A DNA stretch of 61,136 nucleotides. It comes from Phoronis australis. Its lineage: Eukaryota > Phoronida > Phoronidae. This document shows positions 46,226 to 58,400 of the stretch, piece by piece. The stretch lies in the NCBI GenBank assembly GCA_002633005.1, contig NMRA01000834.1, positions 8,297-69,432 on the forward strand. Reading direction: 5' to 3'. The first letter of the stretch is position 1. Each line of letters opens with the position of its first letter. A program made the translations under genes and the position numbers. The notes beneath the pieces were generated by a model. The model was not told where the DNA came from and did not search any database. It saw nothing but the letters and a program-made list of their open reading frames with translations.

Positions 46226-47641
46226 AACGAGAGCGCTCGGAGGAGCGACATTTGGCGGAATTAATCGAAAAGACGACGGTGAGGGAGAGGACGATAATCA
46301 TGACGATCAAGACGGCAATTATGAATAACACGATAATATTCATGTGACTAGCGAAGAAATCAAATAGAGAGCATACAATCAACTACAATAAAGAACAATA
46401 GATGGCGCAACATGGCGGACGAGCAATGGCTTTTCCCACATTCTAAAATGGGTGGCGCTATGTGACAGTCTGCAAAGCAAAGTTATGTTTACAATAAGTA
46501 TTTGGCCTGAAATTGTACAGTCTACAGAGCGCTATTCCGCCACAGTAGGACAGTACTGGCTGGGTCAGTCTGGGTCAACTGGGCATAACCAAAACAAAGT
46601 GAACTGAAAGCCAGCCAGCTGCGTGCACACGTGACCGAAGGAACAACGGTATCCGAAAATCTCGAATAATTCAAAAAGTAGACGTCGTAGCGCAAAATGG
46701 AAAATATCTTCTGAAAGCCCGTTCAAAACTCTATCTAAAATGGTAGTTTGGCAAACACGATAACATTCATGTGACTAGCGACGAAATCAAATAGAGAGCA
46801 CAAAATCAACTACAATAAAGAACAATAGATGGCGCAACATGACGGACGAGCCATGCTTTAAAGTAGGACAGTGCTGGCTGGGTCAGTCTGGGTCAACTAG
46901 GCATATCCAAAACAAAGTGAACTGAAAGCCAGCCACCGGCGCGCTTGCATAGGAACAACGGTATCCGAAAATCTCGAATAATTCCAAAAGTAGACGTCGT
47001 AGCGCAAAATGGAAACTATCTTCTGAAAGCCCATTTAAATCTCTATCTAAAGTGGTAGTTTGGCAAAAATCCAAAAATTTTTCGAGAAAATTGAAAATTT
47101 GCCGTTTTTTTTGAAATTCAAAGTCAAATATCTCGAAAACGGTAAGTCTGAGAAATACGCTCTCGCAGGCTTTTTGAAAGGCCATACTTCAAGGAATCCA
47201 CATGCAAAAATTCACGTCATTTGCTCTTCCCATAAAAAATGCGACACCAGAGCGATTGAAACCGTGTGAACATGCCCCACAGCCGCCATCTTGAAGGTGA
47301 CTTCCGGTTCAATAATTTTTTATAAAATCTTATTAAACTCAACAAACACGTGACCAGATTGAAAGTGATTGGTTTGCAATTGCGCCCTCTACAGGAGAAA
47401 ACGTTTTCAGCCATATTTCGGGGTGCGCATGCGCCACGTCCAATATTTCCGCCATCTTTAACCGGAAGTCAACGATTTTCTGCACAATTGTAGCACATGC
47501 GTTTTAGTATATTCGTACGGAAGAATTCCGCCAAGTAAAAATTTGCTGTCAGAGCAACATACTTGGCGGAAGAATTCCGCCAAGTAAAAAAAACTTGCTG
47601 TCAGAGCAACATACTTGGCGGAAGAATTCCGCCAAGTAAAA
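46226..47641. repeat. Array unit 6, subfamily A
   Basis: 1416 bp with two AACAATAGATGGCGCAACATG sub-repeats. The sequence is cut short after the second ETS site, and the unit ends in hairpin minisatellite copies at 47561-47585 and 47613-47637 (period 52). Confidence 0.88.
47214..47469. promoter_or_regulatory. Motif core in an A unit (reference copy)
   Basis: CRE-like ACGTCAT 47214, YY1-like GCCGCCATCTTG 47282-47293, ETS ACTTCCGGTT 47300-47309, USF/E-box CACGTGAC 47347-47354, CTCF-like TGCGCCCTCTACAGG 47381-47395, NRF1 TGCGCATGCGCC 47424-47435, YY1-like CCGCCATCTT 47449-47458, ETS ACCGGAAGT 47461-47469. The minus strand of the first YY1 site also reads CAAGATGGCGGC, a full match to the TISU start element, followed by a 24-codon frame. 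Confidence 0.6.
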
Positions 47642-49438
47642 AACGAGAGCGCTCGGAGGAGCGACACTTGGCGGAACTAATCGAAAAGACGACGATGAAG
47701 GAGACGACGACAATCAAGACGATCACGGCGGCAATTATGAATAAGACGATAACACGATAACATTCATGTGACTAGCGAAGAAATCAAATAGAGAGCAGAC
47801 AATCAATTACAATAAGGAACACTAGATGGCCCAGCATGACGGACGAGTCATGTCTGTTCCCACATTCTAAAATAGGTGGCGCTATGTGACAGTCTGCAAA
47901 GCAAAGTTATGTTTACAATAAGTATTTGCCCTGGAATTGTACAGTCTACAGAGAGCTATGCCACAGTAGGACACTGCTGGCTGGGTCAGTCTGGGTCAAC
48001 TAGGCATAACCAAAACAAAGCCAGCCAGCTGCGTGACCGAATTAGAAAAACGGTATCCGTAAATCTCGAATAAATCAAAAAGTAGACGTCGTAGCGCAAA
48101 ATGGAAAATATCGTCTGAAAGCCCGTTCAAAACTCTATATGAAATAGTAGTTTGGCAAACACGATAATATTCATGTGACTAGCGACGAAATCTAATAGAG
48201 AGCATACAATCAACTACAATAAAGAACAATAGATGGCGCAACATGACGGTCCAGTCTACAGTAGAACAGTGCTGGCTGGGTCAGTCTGGGTCAACTAGGC
48301 ACAATCAAAACAAAGTGAACTGAAAGCCAGCCAGCTGCGTGTGACCGAAGGAACAACGGTATTCGTAAATCTCGAATAAATCAAAAAGTAGACGTCGTAG
48401 CGCAAAATGGAAATTACCATCTGAAAGCCCGTTCAAAACTCTATCTAAAGTGGTAGTTTGTCAAACACGATAACATTCATGTGACTAGCTAAAAAATCAA
48501 ATAGAGAGCACAAAATCAACTACAATAAAGAACAATAGATGGCGCAACATGACGGACGAGCCATGCTTTAAAGTAGGACAGTGCTGGCTGGGTCAGTCCG
48601 GGTCAACTAGGCATAACCAAAATAAAGTGAACTGAAAGCCAGCCACCTGCGCGCTTGCATAGGAACAACGGTATCCGAAAATCTCGAATAATTCAAAAAG
48701 TAGACGTCGTAGCGCAAAATGGAAAGTATCTTCTGAAAGCCCGTTCAAATTTCTATCTAAATTGTTAGTTTAAAAAAAATCCAAAAATTTTTCGAGAAAA
48801 TTGAAAATTTGCCGTTTTTTTGAAATTCAAAGTCAAATAACTCGAAAACGGTAAGTCTGAGAAATACGCTCTTGCAGTCTTTTTGAAAGGCCATACCTCA
48901 AGGAATCCACATGCAAAAATTCACGTCATTTGCTCTTCCCATAAAAAATGCGACACCAGAGCGATTGAAACCGTGTGAACATGCCCCACAGCCGATATCT
49001 TGAAAGTGACTTCCATTTCAATAATTTTTTGTAAAAGTTTATTTAACTCAACAAACACGTGACCAGTTTGAAAGTGATTGGTTTGCAATTGCGCCCTCTA
49101 CAGGAAAAAACGTTTTTAGCCATATTTCGGGGTGCGCATGCGCCACGTCCAATATTTCCGCCATCTTTAACCGGAAGTCAACGATTTTCTGCACAATTGT
49201 AGCACATGCGTTTTACTATATTCGTACCGATTTTCAGCCATGTAGGTTGAAAAATGCGGCCTCTACGAGTATTTGACTGTGAAATCGGATACAAAATGGC
49301 CGCCACGTCCGACATTTTGTATCCGATCATAACAAAAAACAACAGCTTCCGAGTGATTCCCGATCTACATGTTGTGTGCAAATTTTGTGAAAATCGGACC
49401 AGAATTGCGACCTGTAGAGAGCGAACAACCAAAAAAAA
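47642..49438. repeat. Array unit 7, subfamily A, near-duplicate of 1-1797
   Basis: 1797 bp, with the same three sub-repeats (about 47757, 48162, 48466) as the unit at the start of the window and only scattered substitutions. In the core at 48992 the first YY1-like site is damaged (CCGATATCTTG), but the YY1-NRF1 spacing is still 141. Confidence 0.88.
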
Positions 49439-50346
49439 AACGAGAGCGCTCGGAGGAGCGACACTTGGCGGAACTAACCGAAAAGACGACGATGAGGGAG
49501 ACGACGACAATCAAGACGATCACGGCGGCAATTATAAGACGATAACANAAAAAATCAAATAGAGAGCATACAATCAACTACAATAAAGAACAATAGATGG
49601 CGCAACATGACGGACGAGCCATGCTTTAAAGTAGGACAGTGCTGGCTGGGTCAGTCTGGGTCAACTAGGCATAACCAAAACAAAGTGAACTGAAAGCCAG
49701 CCACCTGCGCGCTTGCATAGGGACAACGGTATTCGAAAATCTCGAATAATTAAAAAAGTGGACGTCGTAGCGCAAAATGGAAAGTATCTTCTGAAAGCCC
49801 GTTCAAATCTCTATCTTATGTGGTAGTTTGGCAAAAATCCAAAAAATTTTCGAGAAAATTGAAAATTTGCCGTTTTTTTTGAAATTCAAAGTCAAATAAC
49901 TCGAAAACGGTAAATCTGAGAAATACGCTTTCGCAGACTTTTTGAAAGGCCATACTTCAAGGAATCCACATGCAAAAATTCACGTCATTTGCTCTTCCCA
50001 TAAAAAATGCGACAGCAGAGCGATTGAAACCGTGTGAACATGCCCCACAGCCGCCAACTTGAAGGTGACTTCCGGTTCAATAATTTTTATAAAAGCCTAT
50101 TTAACTCAACAAACACGTGACCAGTTTGAAAGTGATTGGTTTGCAATTGCGCCCTCCACAGGAGAAAACGTTTCTAGCCATATTTCGGGGTGCGCATGCG
50201 CCACGTCCAATATTTCCGCCATCTTTGATTGGAAGTCAACGATTTTCTGCACAATTGTAGCACATGCGTTTTAGTATATTCGTATCGATTTTCAGCCATT
50301 TAGGTTGAAAAATGCGGCCTCTACGAGTATTTGACTGTGAAATCGC
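49439..50346. repeat. Array unit 8, subfamily A, interrupted
   Basis: Contains a single N at 49548 where about 20 bp of the usual sequence are missing. Core from 50051 (YY1-NRF1 distance 140). The unit breaks off inside the palindrome's left arm at GTGAAATC, where a foreign insertion begins. Confidence 0.85.
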
Positions 50347-50660
50347 GATCCATGCACTCAAATTCACGGGACACGGACTCATATTCCCGAGGAAACACCG
50401 TTAACGGACCGCCAAACACGGTTTGCGGACAAAATGGCGATGTCAGCTGACCCAGGAAGCCGATGAGTCCGTGACCCGTGTTTAGCGGTCCGTTAACCGT
50501 GTTTCCTCTTGAATATGAGTCCGTGTCCCGTGTATTTGGGTGCGTGGATCGTGTTTTGTGAGTCTGTTCCCGTGTTTGTGAGTCAGTGGACGGTGTTTGC
50601 AGGTCCGTGAGTCGTGTTCATGCGTCTGTGCCTGTGTTTATGAGTCCGTTGACCGTGTAG
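50347..50660. repeat. Long palindrome with ~20-bp GAGTCCGTG repeats
   Basis: The left arm 50347-50430 and right arm 50464-50550 are about 88% complementary by eye. They pair AACACCGTTAACGGACCGCC with GCGGTCCGTTAACCGTGTTT. The ~33-bp centre contains AAAATGGCGATG. Further degenerate GAGTCNGTG..CGTGTTT units continue to 50660. Confidence 0.82.
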
Positions 50661-51508
50661 TTTTGGTACCTTGGAATTGGTCAGTGGAAATGCACTTTGA
50701 GAGTGGCGTTCATGTGTGCGTGTCCGCGTTACATGTAAACAGCAATTGCGGTCACAGTTGTCAAATTCAACACATTCAAAAGACGTTTAACTTGACTAAA
50801 ATTATCTCCCGTCATCTGCCATTATCTATTAAGCATTTCGTAAATGCCAAGTACCTCTATACCAAAGTTCATAATGATCTAACAAGTGGTTCTTGAGATA
50901 ATTGGTGGACAAGAAAAGATGATTACAAATGACTCATCTCAAAGTTTTTGTGGATGCAGAAAAATTTATTGTGAGATCACTTCTCATATCAGATACTAGA
51001 AACCCTCTTTTCAAAGACAACTATGAGCAATACTTTTGGCAGAAACAAAGTCAATCTATTTCTACAATTGTATTAAAATAAATTTTAAAAATAATCTGTA
51101 TTATTGTATTGAGAATATTTCACCTGGTTTGAGTCACGTTTTGTAATTCAGAAACGTTTTGACTGGTTATGTTGAATACATTTCACCAATCAGCTTCGTA
51201 CTTAGTTTGAACCCTGGAAAAGTCAATATGGTTCTTAAACATGCTCACCCTGATCACTCTAGTTTTCGAAGGGCCACAGGCCAGTCCCCTTGTTCCCCCC
51301 CCTCCCAAATCCACCTACGTTATATTGTGGTTTGAGGTGAAATTTCCTCCTAGCTCAGATGTATTTATTTCTAAGCTGATGTGCTGTCATTGCTCTTTTC
51401 CTTTTAACAATGTAATGATCCGATGTTGTAAGCCTATTTTATTTTTATGTTTCACCGTTCATACTTTAAAAACTAGACATAAGTAAACCGTTGTAAGGAT
51501 ATAATAAA
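50661..51508. other. Non-array sequence inside the array
   Basis: Carried in together with the palindrome. Short frames only, none recognised. Array sequence resumes at ATTCACGTCATTTGCTC (51509). Confidence 0.5.
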
Positions 51509-52130
51509 TTCACGTCATTTGCTCTTCCCATAAAAAATGCGACACGAGAGCGATTGAAACCGTGTGAACATGCACTTCAGCTGCCATCTTGAAAGTGACT
51601 TCCGGTTCAATAATTTTTTATAAAAGCTTATTAACTTCAACAAACACCTGACCAGTTTGAAAGTGATTGGTTTGCAAATGCACCCTCTACAGGAGAAAAC
51701 GTTTTTAGCCATATTTCGGGGTGCGCATGCGCCACGTCCAATATTTCCGCCATCTTTAACCGGAAGATTTTCAGCACAGTTATAGCACATGGGTTCTAGT
51801 ATAATCGTACTGATTTTGAGCCATGTACGTCGAAAAATGCGGCCTCTACGAGTATTTGACTGTGAAATCGGATACAAAATGGCCGCCATGTCCGCCATTT
51901 TGTATCCGATCATGACTAAAAACAATAGCGTTCCAGTACATCCCAATCTTCATGTTCTGTGCAAATTTCGTGAAAATCGGACGAAAATTGCGACCTGTAG
52001 AGTGCTAGTCTATTAAAAAGACACTTAATCCTGTTTTGACGATTTCAACCTATGCTCTTTTTGTCACCTGCTAATTAATACAGCATTGGCGTCAATATTC
52101 CAAGTTAAAGACAGGAATCAACTAAAAACT
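51509..52130. repeat. Array unit 9, subfamily A, 5'-truncated
   Basis: Starts within the unit. Core 51581-51768 with all six offsets as in the reference. Perfect palindrome at 51867-51910. Ends with ~110 bp of unrelated sequence before the next B start. Confidence 0.82.
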
Positions 52131-53322
52131 GAAAGCGCTCCGAGGAGCGAACCTTGGCGAAATTAACCAAAAAGATGACGATAAAGATGATGACAAAGAT
52201 GACGAATATGACGACGATGGGGAAAAAAGAAGTATTAATAACATACACATGGCGAACGTAGAGGTCCGAAATCAGTAAGAAAAAGGCTACAGTCTTGTGC
52301 GACACTTGGCGAAATTAACGGAAAAGACAATGACGGAGATGATGACGAAGATGACGAAAAATGAGGACGAATATGATGATGGTGGTGGCGATGATGAACA
52401 ACATCACAACATTCATATGACGAACTTAGATGTCATAAATCAATAAGAAATAGGCTACAGTCTAGTTCAAAAGAGGATATACCAACATCAATGCAGCAAG
52501 AGCACTCAACAAAGGAACAGCGTTATCAGAAAATCTCAAATAACTCGAAAAGTAGACGTCCTAGCGAAAAATGGAAAACATCTTCTGAAAGCCCGTTCAA
52601 AATTTTATCTAAACAGATGGTATCGCCTAATTCTGTAAATTTTTCGAAAAAAATGAAATTTTGCTTATTTTTTAAGAAATTCAAAGTCAAATAACTCGAA
52701 AACGGTAAGTCTGAGAAAAAAATTGTTACAGTTCATTTGAAAGAGTACACCTTAGAGAATCCACATGCAAAAATTCACGTCTTTTCCCTCACCCGTTTAA
52801 ATAGCATCTACGTACGACTGAAAATAAGTCAACATGCACAAGATCCGCCATCTTGAATGCAACTTCCGGTTTTTTGGGTTGATATAATAGCATTTCACAA
52901 AAAACTAATATTGGTAAAACTACAAAGGAATTGGCCTTATAGTGCGCCCTCTACAGGAGAAAACGTTTTTAGGCCAAAATTGAGGTGCGCATGCGCGANT
53001 TAGGCCAAAATCGAGGTGCGCATGCGCGATCGCCGATATTTCCGCCATCTTTAACCGGAAGTAAACAATTTCCGGCGTAGTTGTAGCAAACTTCCGGTCC
53101 ATTTACTGTGCCGATTCTTAGCCGGTTACGTAAAAAATTGTAGCCTCCAGAAGCATTTGAACCTTTAAATGGATAAAAAATGGCCGCCACAGCCGCCATC
53201 TTGGATCCGATTTTGACGAAAAACAATAGGCTTCCAGTACTTCCGGAAGTACGTGTTGTGTGTAAATTTCGTGATGATAGGACGAAAATTGCGACCTGTA
53301 TCGTGCGAACAAACAAAAAAAT
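52131..53322. repeat. Array unit 10, subfamily B
   Basis: 1192 bp with the motif core from 52845. A single N at 52999 is flanked on both sides by the same ~37-bp TTAGGCCAAAAT...GCGCATGCGCGA sequence, which indicates an assembly join rather than a real tandem copy. Confidence 0.82.
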
Positions 53323-53615
53323 GAAAGCGCTCCGAGGAGCGAACCTTGGCGAAATTAACCAAAAAGATGACGATAAAGATGATGACAAAGATGACGAATA
53401 TGACAACGATGGTGAAAAAAAGAAGTATTAATAACATACACATGGCGAACGTAGAGGTCCGAAATCAGTAAGAAAAAGGCTACAGTCTTGTGCGACACTT
53501 GGCGAAATTAACGAAAAGACAACGACGGAGATGATGACGAAGATGACGAAGATGATGACGAATATGATGATGGTGGTGGCGATGATGAATACTTGGCGGA
53601 AGAATTCCGCCAAGT
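53323..53615. repeat. Array unit 11, subfamily B, front only, with terminal hairpin
   Basis: Only the double start region is present. It ends in the hairpin 53591-53615 (ACTTGGCGGAA/TTCCGCCAAGT) followed by AATAATAGC and unique sequence. The first array also ends in a hairpin followed by AATAA. Confidence 0.85.
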
Positions 53616-54884
53616 AATAATAGCACTGTGTGAATCTGTTGCACAGTGCAGTTCTTGTCTGCACAGCTTTTAGAAAAGCCCAGCAGTAATGACCTTATCC
53701 CACATCAGCCCAGTCAATTCTGAGAACATGCATATGTCATTACATAACTGTCTGTGATGTCAGATCAGGCAGCCAGCTGTGTATTGCAATGGCTAAGGCA
53801 GCCAACCCTCCAAAATTTTGCTTGCTTCACATGATAATTCCTTTTAACTCCATTTGTTGGCATAACTAAATTGGTTTTTGCCAACGAGATGCAAAGACCA
53901 CTGTATCACAGATAATAGAGCCTAATACAAAATATCACAGTTTTCATTTTTTTTTCATTTTCAGCAGTGAGTCAAGGATGTCGCCTTTTAACTTAATCAC
54001 ATATATAATTGAAATTTGAGTGGAGGTGGCAATCTCGATGATAGAATTACAAGTACATTTGAAATGGAAGTCTTTTGAACTTGGTTTTTTAAATTCATGT
54101 GTTAAACTATTGAAATAATAATACTCAAGGCATCAAGAAATATTACCTGAATATGCCAGTGAACACATTATTTCAGGCGTTCATTATGGCAAGCTAATTC
54201 TATCATGCTTTGGTCACTGAGTCATAGAAATCAAAGAACAAATCAGAGGATTATGATTTAATCCACAGTTCAAATTAAAACCAAGTGCTTTCAGTTGGAA
54301 TTATATATTTGGTTTCTACAGTGAAAGAATTTCACGGTAGTTGAAGGTTACATCTACTGTACACAAGTCAAAACTGAAATAACCTCAGTACAGTTAAGTT
54401 AATATGTAAGCCAAAATGACCTAATCTTTTACCAAAATAAGTAACTTAGATCATTTAACCATTACAAACGTTATCCAACAACATGACAAATTTACATGAT
54501 ATGAAAGTGGATATGCCTAACTATTACCATGGTGACCAGGTGTTTCCTTACATTAGAATTCGACCAGCATGATTTGAAAAAATAAGAAGTTGCATGGAAA
54601 AGGATTGGAGGCTGGAAGCTTCACAATCCATAGCCTATTACTCTAATAAAGAACCTTTACATTTTGTTGAATTAAGAAAGCAAAAAGTTTCAACGCATGT
54701 ATTAAAAGAACGATTCATACATAAAATTTAGAAAATTATGAATTATGTTGTGGCACATAAGCAAACCTTGAAGCGCAATTGACTGTCAAAGAAAAAACGA
54801 TTTCAAAACTTTTTCAACTATTTTTAAGCTCAGTGTATGGTCAACTGAATGGAATATTCACACTACAATAATTATTATATTGGT
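53616..54884. other. Unassigned sequence
   Basis: AT-rich. No gene or repeat recognised. Confidence 0.4.
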
Positions 54885-55460
54885 TTTATTTTTTGCGCAA
54901 AATCATGACGGCGACATCCCGTTGCTCCCAACTTCTTCGATTCTATAGCCCAACAACAAGTAGCCAATATCTTACACGACGGATTAACTCAATTCTGTCA
55001 TTTATGGTTGGAGGGCTTGCGCTCTTTTGTTCGATATTTGCTTTAATCTCCGATCGGATTGTATCTAGACTGACTGGGCTGGGCGGATAAAGATGAAAGT
55101 TAAGTTATAACATATTTGAGCTTAAACCAATAGCATTTCTGAATTCCTCGTCAAATGCTGATCATGTTCCGTTTTTAAATCACCAAAATCGCCCAACTAC
55201 AACAGAAGTTAAGACAATCTATTCTGTCCAAACCGATTACCGACACACTGGGTTTGACTGTGTTCATACGCGTTCCCTAATAGTGTGCAACCACCATAGG
55301 TTTCCATTGAAGCCAGGGAGATAATTGGCCTGCTTGTTATCATATGGGACAACAGACTGAGGTGGGCAGTTAACAAAGGAGCCAGATGTTATGGCACATT
55401 CAGCACCCCTCATGTCTGGAAAATTTACTGAACGACAGAATGACAGAATGCTGTAATGCC
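54885..55460 (-). repeat. Inverted duplicate of 37990-38545, with coding-like exons
   Basis: On the minus strand, after an AG acceptor near 55423 (TTTTCCAG), a frame with CAITSGSFVNCPPQSVVPYD and DNKQANYLPGFNGNLWWLH is open. A second open piece at about 54983-55080 (VSLDTIRSEIKANIEQ, ending ELIRR) stops at a GTAAG donor shared with the other copy. The first frame is intact here and broken in the other copy. The product was not recognised. Confidence 0.6.
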
Positions 55461-58400
55461 ATAAACATTGTGCAAAGTTGCTTTTTATAGCAGCTTCCAT
55501 CAAAATGTATCAAAGTTAAATCTTCACCAAGTACAAAATAGCCGACAGAACATGCGCTTCAGTTCAGCGGAAGTTGCCATGTCGTCAGTGCCACCGGAAA
55601 TGAGACTACTCGGTGAGTCCAATGGGAATTGTGAGCACTTGCTTCACTCAATAAGTAACATCTGCGTAACTGAAATCTAGTGAAAATTATTGAATCGCTC
55701 AGAATAGTAGATATTCTCACTAAATTTCATCATAAATTATTGGTGAAAATAATCAATACGCAGTTTTAAACTCGTAACTTATGTTGTCCGAGATGGTCGA
55801 CCCGATCCAAACAAATGACCCAAATTCCGCCACCAAAATTGCAATAAATTTGCACTGCTTAACCAGATGTTGATATTTTTTAATTTTTATTGAGTGCATT
55901 ATCTTTCCGATTTTATTAAAGTATTTTTGCAAATCAAAAAATTGGTTCGACAGCCTTACTCTTACTGTTCATTCAGTCCAGCTAGCGATCGACTAGGCTA
56001 AAATTCAACGGATTGCAATGATAGGCAACGAGCATAAAGCTATTCAGCACTACCACCTACAAACACTACCAGTAATGAGTATATGGGCAAAACCCGTACC
56101 GGGTAATTCAAAAGAAAAGCAATCTACTGGCTACTTCTAGCACTAATCCTGTCCGACAGTGTCCACCAATGCTATCCGCCATTTTGAATATTAAGGTTCA
56201 ATACTAGCTCAAGGCCCACAGCATGTACCGTTTCGAATACTCTCTAAAAGTTCATTCATCCTGGTTGACAACTATACTCTGATCGCAGGCTGTCATTCTC
56301 GAAGCAGCCATAGAAATATGTTCGATACATACTATTGAATATGGCGACACTCCACTCGTAGACTACACAGTCATCTCACTTGGGATGAAGTCTTGGATCA
56401 GTGTGAAACTTGTGCAAAGATAGCCCAGCCCTTGGCATATTACCACAACCTTCAACTACACAATGGTCAGGCATTCTTCTTCAAATATTTACTCCGGATT
56501 AAATCTAAAAATCTGTATAAATTTGAAAAAGTACTCCTCTTTGCACACAGTAATGGACTCTGTGGACAGACTTGGTAATGATCAGGTCACGTCCCGTTTC
56601 GGTACTTGTTGTGACGTTTTTCCAAAGATAAGCTGAACTTGAAAATTTTCTGTTACTCAAACTTTTTTAGGGAAGTGGGGCATATTTCAAAGAATATGGG
56701 GTATGAAATAAAAAGAAATGTGATTAAGTAAACATTATTAACAGTCAACACATGTGTATACACATAAACAGCTTTGAATCAATCATTTTAAATGAGACAA
56801 GGATCCATTTGGTGAAATCTTTTGAACTTCTCCAACAGTCTCACTAAGTGCCCATAGTCAGCACTAGAATAAAATTTACGCGTACATGCATCAACTCTAC
56901 TAAGCTCATTTTGACACTAGATAGGTCTTCGTAGCTGGCTAAAACTTGTTTAACCAGCCAGCTATCGGATGCTTAGCTGTATAAAATACAGTTTTGCACT
57001 GGGGTTTGCACCAATTTAGCTGCAACTTGTTTAGCATGAAGAGGAACTACGTTGACACTCTCACCCATCGAGACTTGACAACTCAACTGCCGCATTAATC
57101 AGCCGCCATCAGGTGTTGTAGTCAATTACATCACCCCAGGCTGCTGATTTTATTGTTCTCTTGATAATAAAACTCATTATAAACACATTGGGGGCCACAA
57201 CAATATTTTTTAATTTTTGATTTGAAGGGTTTTAAATAGCATATTTGAATAGTTTCTGAAAAAAAAATGTGATTTCAAAATTGGTTTCTGAATCTAATTT
57301 AGAGCCGAAGTTCCAAGGATTTGCCATACCCCTAATGCCAGTTGCCGATGCAGAAGTTGAAACAGCATACTTGAAGTGTAATCGATGGAGCAGCCAATTT
57401 GAAATAGCAGAATATACACATGATATACGCCAAAAGACTAGGACTGACCTGCCCTACAAATACCATCAATGTCGTTGAACATGCAAACCAGATAAAAGTT
57501 AGCGAAAACTTCCTTAGTTTTTTCACACTGTCCGTAGCAACTCGAATGAATGAATGAAAAATTATGAAAAATCCACCCAGGCCGAACGACATCATACCGT
57601 GAAAAATACGATTACACTGAAGTCACACATTTCTAAAGAATTTTCACCCCTTGTCCTTCAGAGAGGATCAAAGAGACCGCAGCACCGGAGTCTGCTATAC
57701 TTGTGATGACATCATTGTCTGCTACGAGGAAGACCCAATTAAGTGTAATTACCCAACCATAAACTGTAGTAACCACCTCTGCCTGTACATAATGACGAAT
57801 TTTCAAAATGCATGAACCAATAATTAAAAACGAACACAATGGGGATACTCAGCTGGAAAAACCAATCAAGTAAGGCTAAAAACTACAAACATTGGGTACG
57901 ATTGAAGATAAACGACCGTGCGTATTGACATACTCGGTGGATTTACAAACGCTGATCAGAGTTAACAATATCAATCTCGTTTAACCAGATTTTTTACTGG
58001 GAAACATTTGCATTTAACTTATGCTCACTCTTCATTTTTATGACTGACACTAAGCTACAATAGTCATGTAGTCAGTGCAACCAAAATTGTCCAGAGACTC
58101 CAAATCTTCAGTTTGCCTTATCACCATAATTGCACTTCGGTATATATTTTATGATTTTTAAAAATTCTAATAAAGATTTAACTTGAACAATTGACATGTG
58201 TAGTTTTGTTCCCTGTGAAATGTTTAGTGTAGCTGCAATCTGAAAAGTTCAGAGATGTGTTCACAATTAACTAATAAACTAAGTTTCGCTGGCGATCGAA
58301 GGTACCACTGTTCAAAATAGATATCAACCAGTTTCCAGTTAAAAAAATTAGACAACAGTATGAAAAATGAAATAATGAAAACCGTTATGAAACCTATTTT

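Noticed and set aside
47520-47640. Regularly spaced hairpins as a CRISPR-like array
   Set aside because: The spacers are near identical, the repeat is palindromic and shared with the host repeat family, and the genome is eukaryotic.
50461-50500. Hammerhead-ribozyme-like CGATGAGTCCGTGA
   Set aside because: It resembles the CUGAUGA-stem II part, but the closing GAAA and the third helix are absent. It is part of the GAGTCCGTG repeat.
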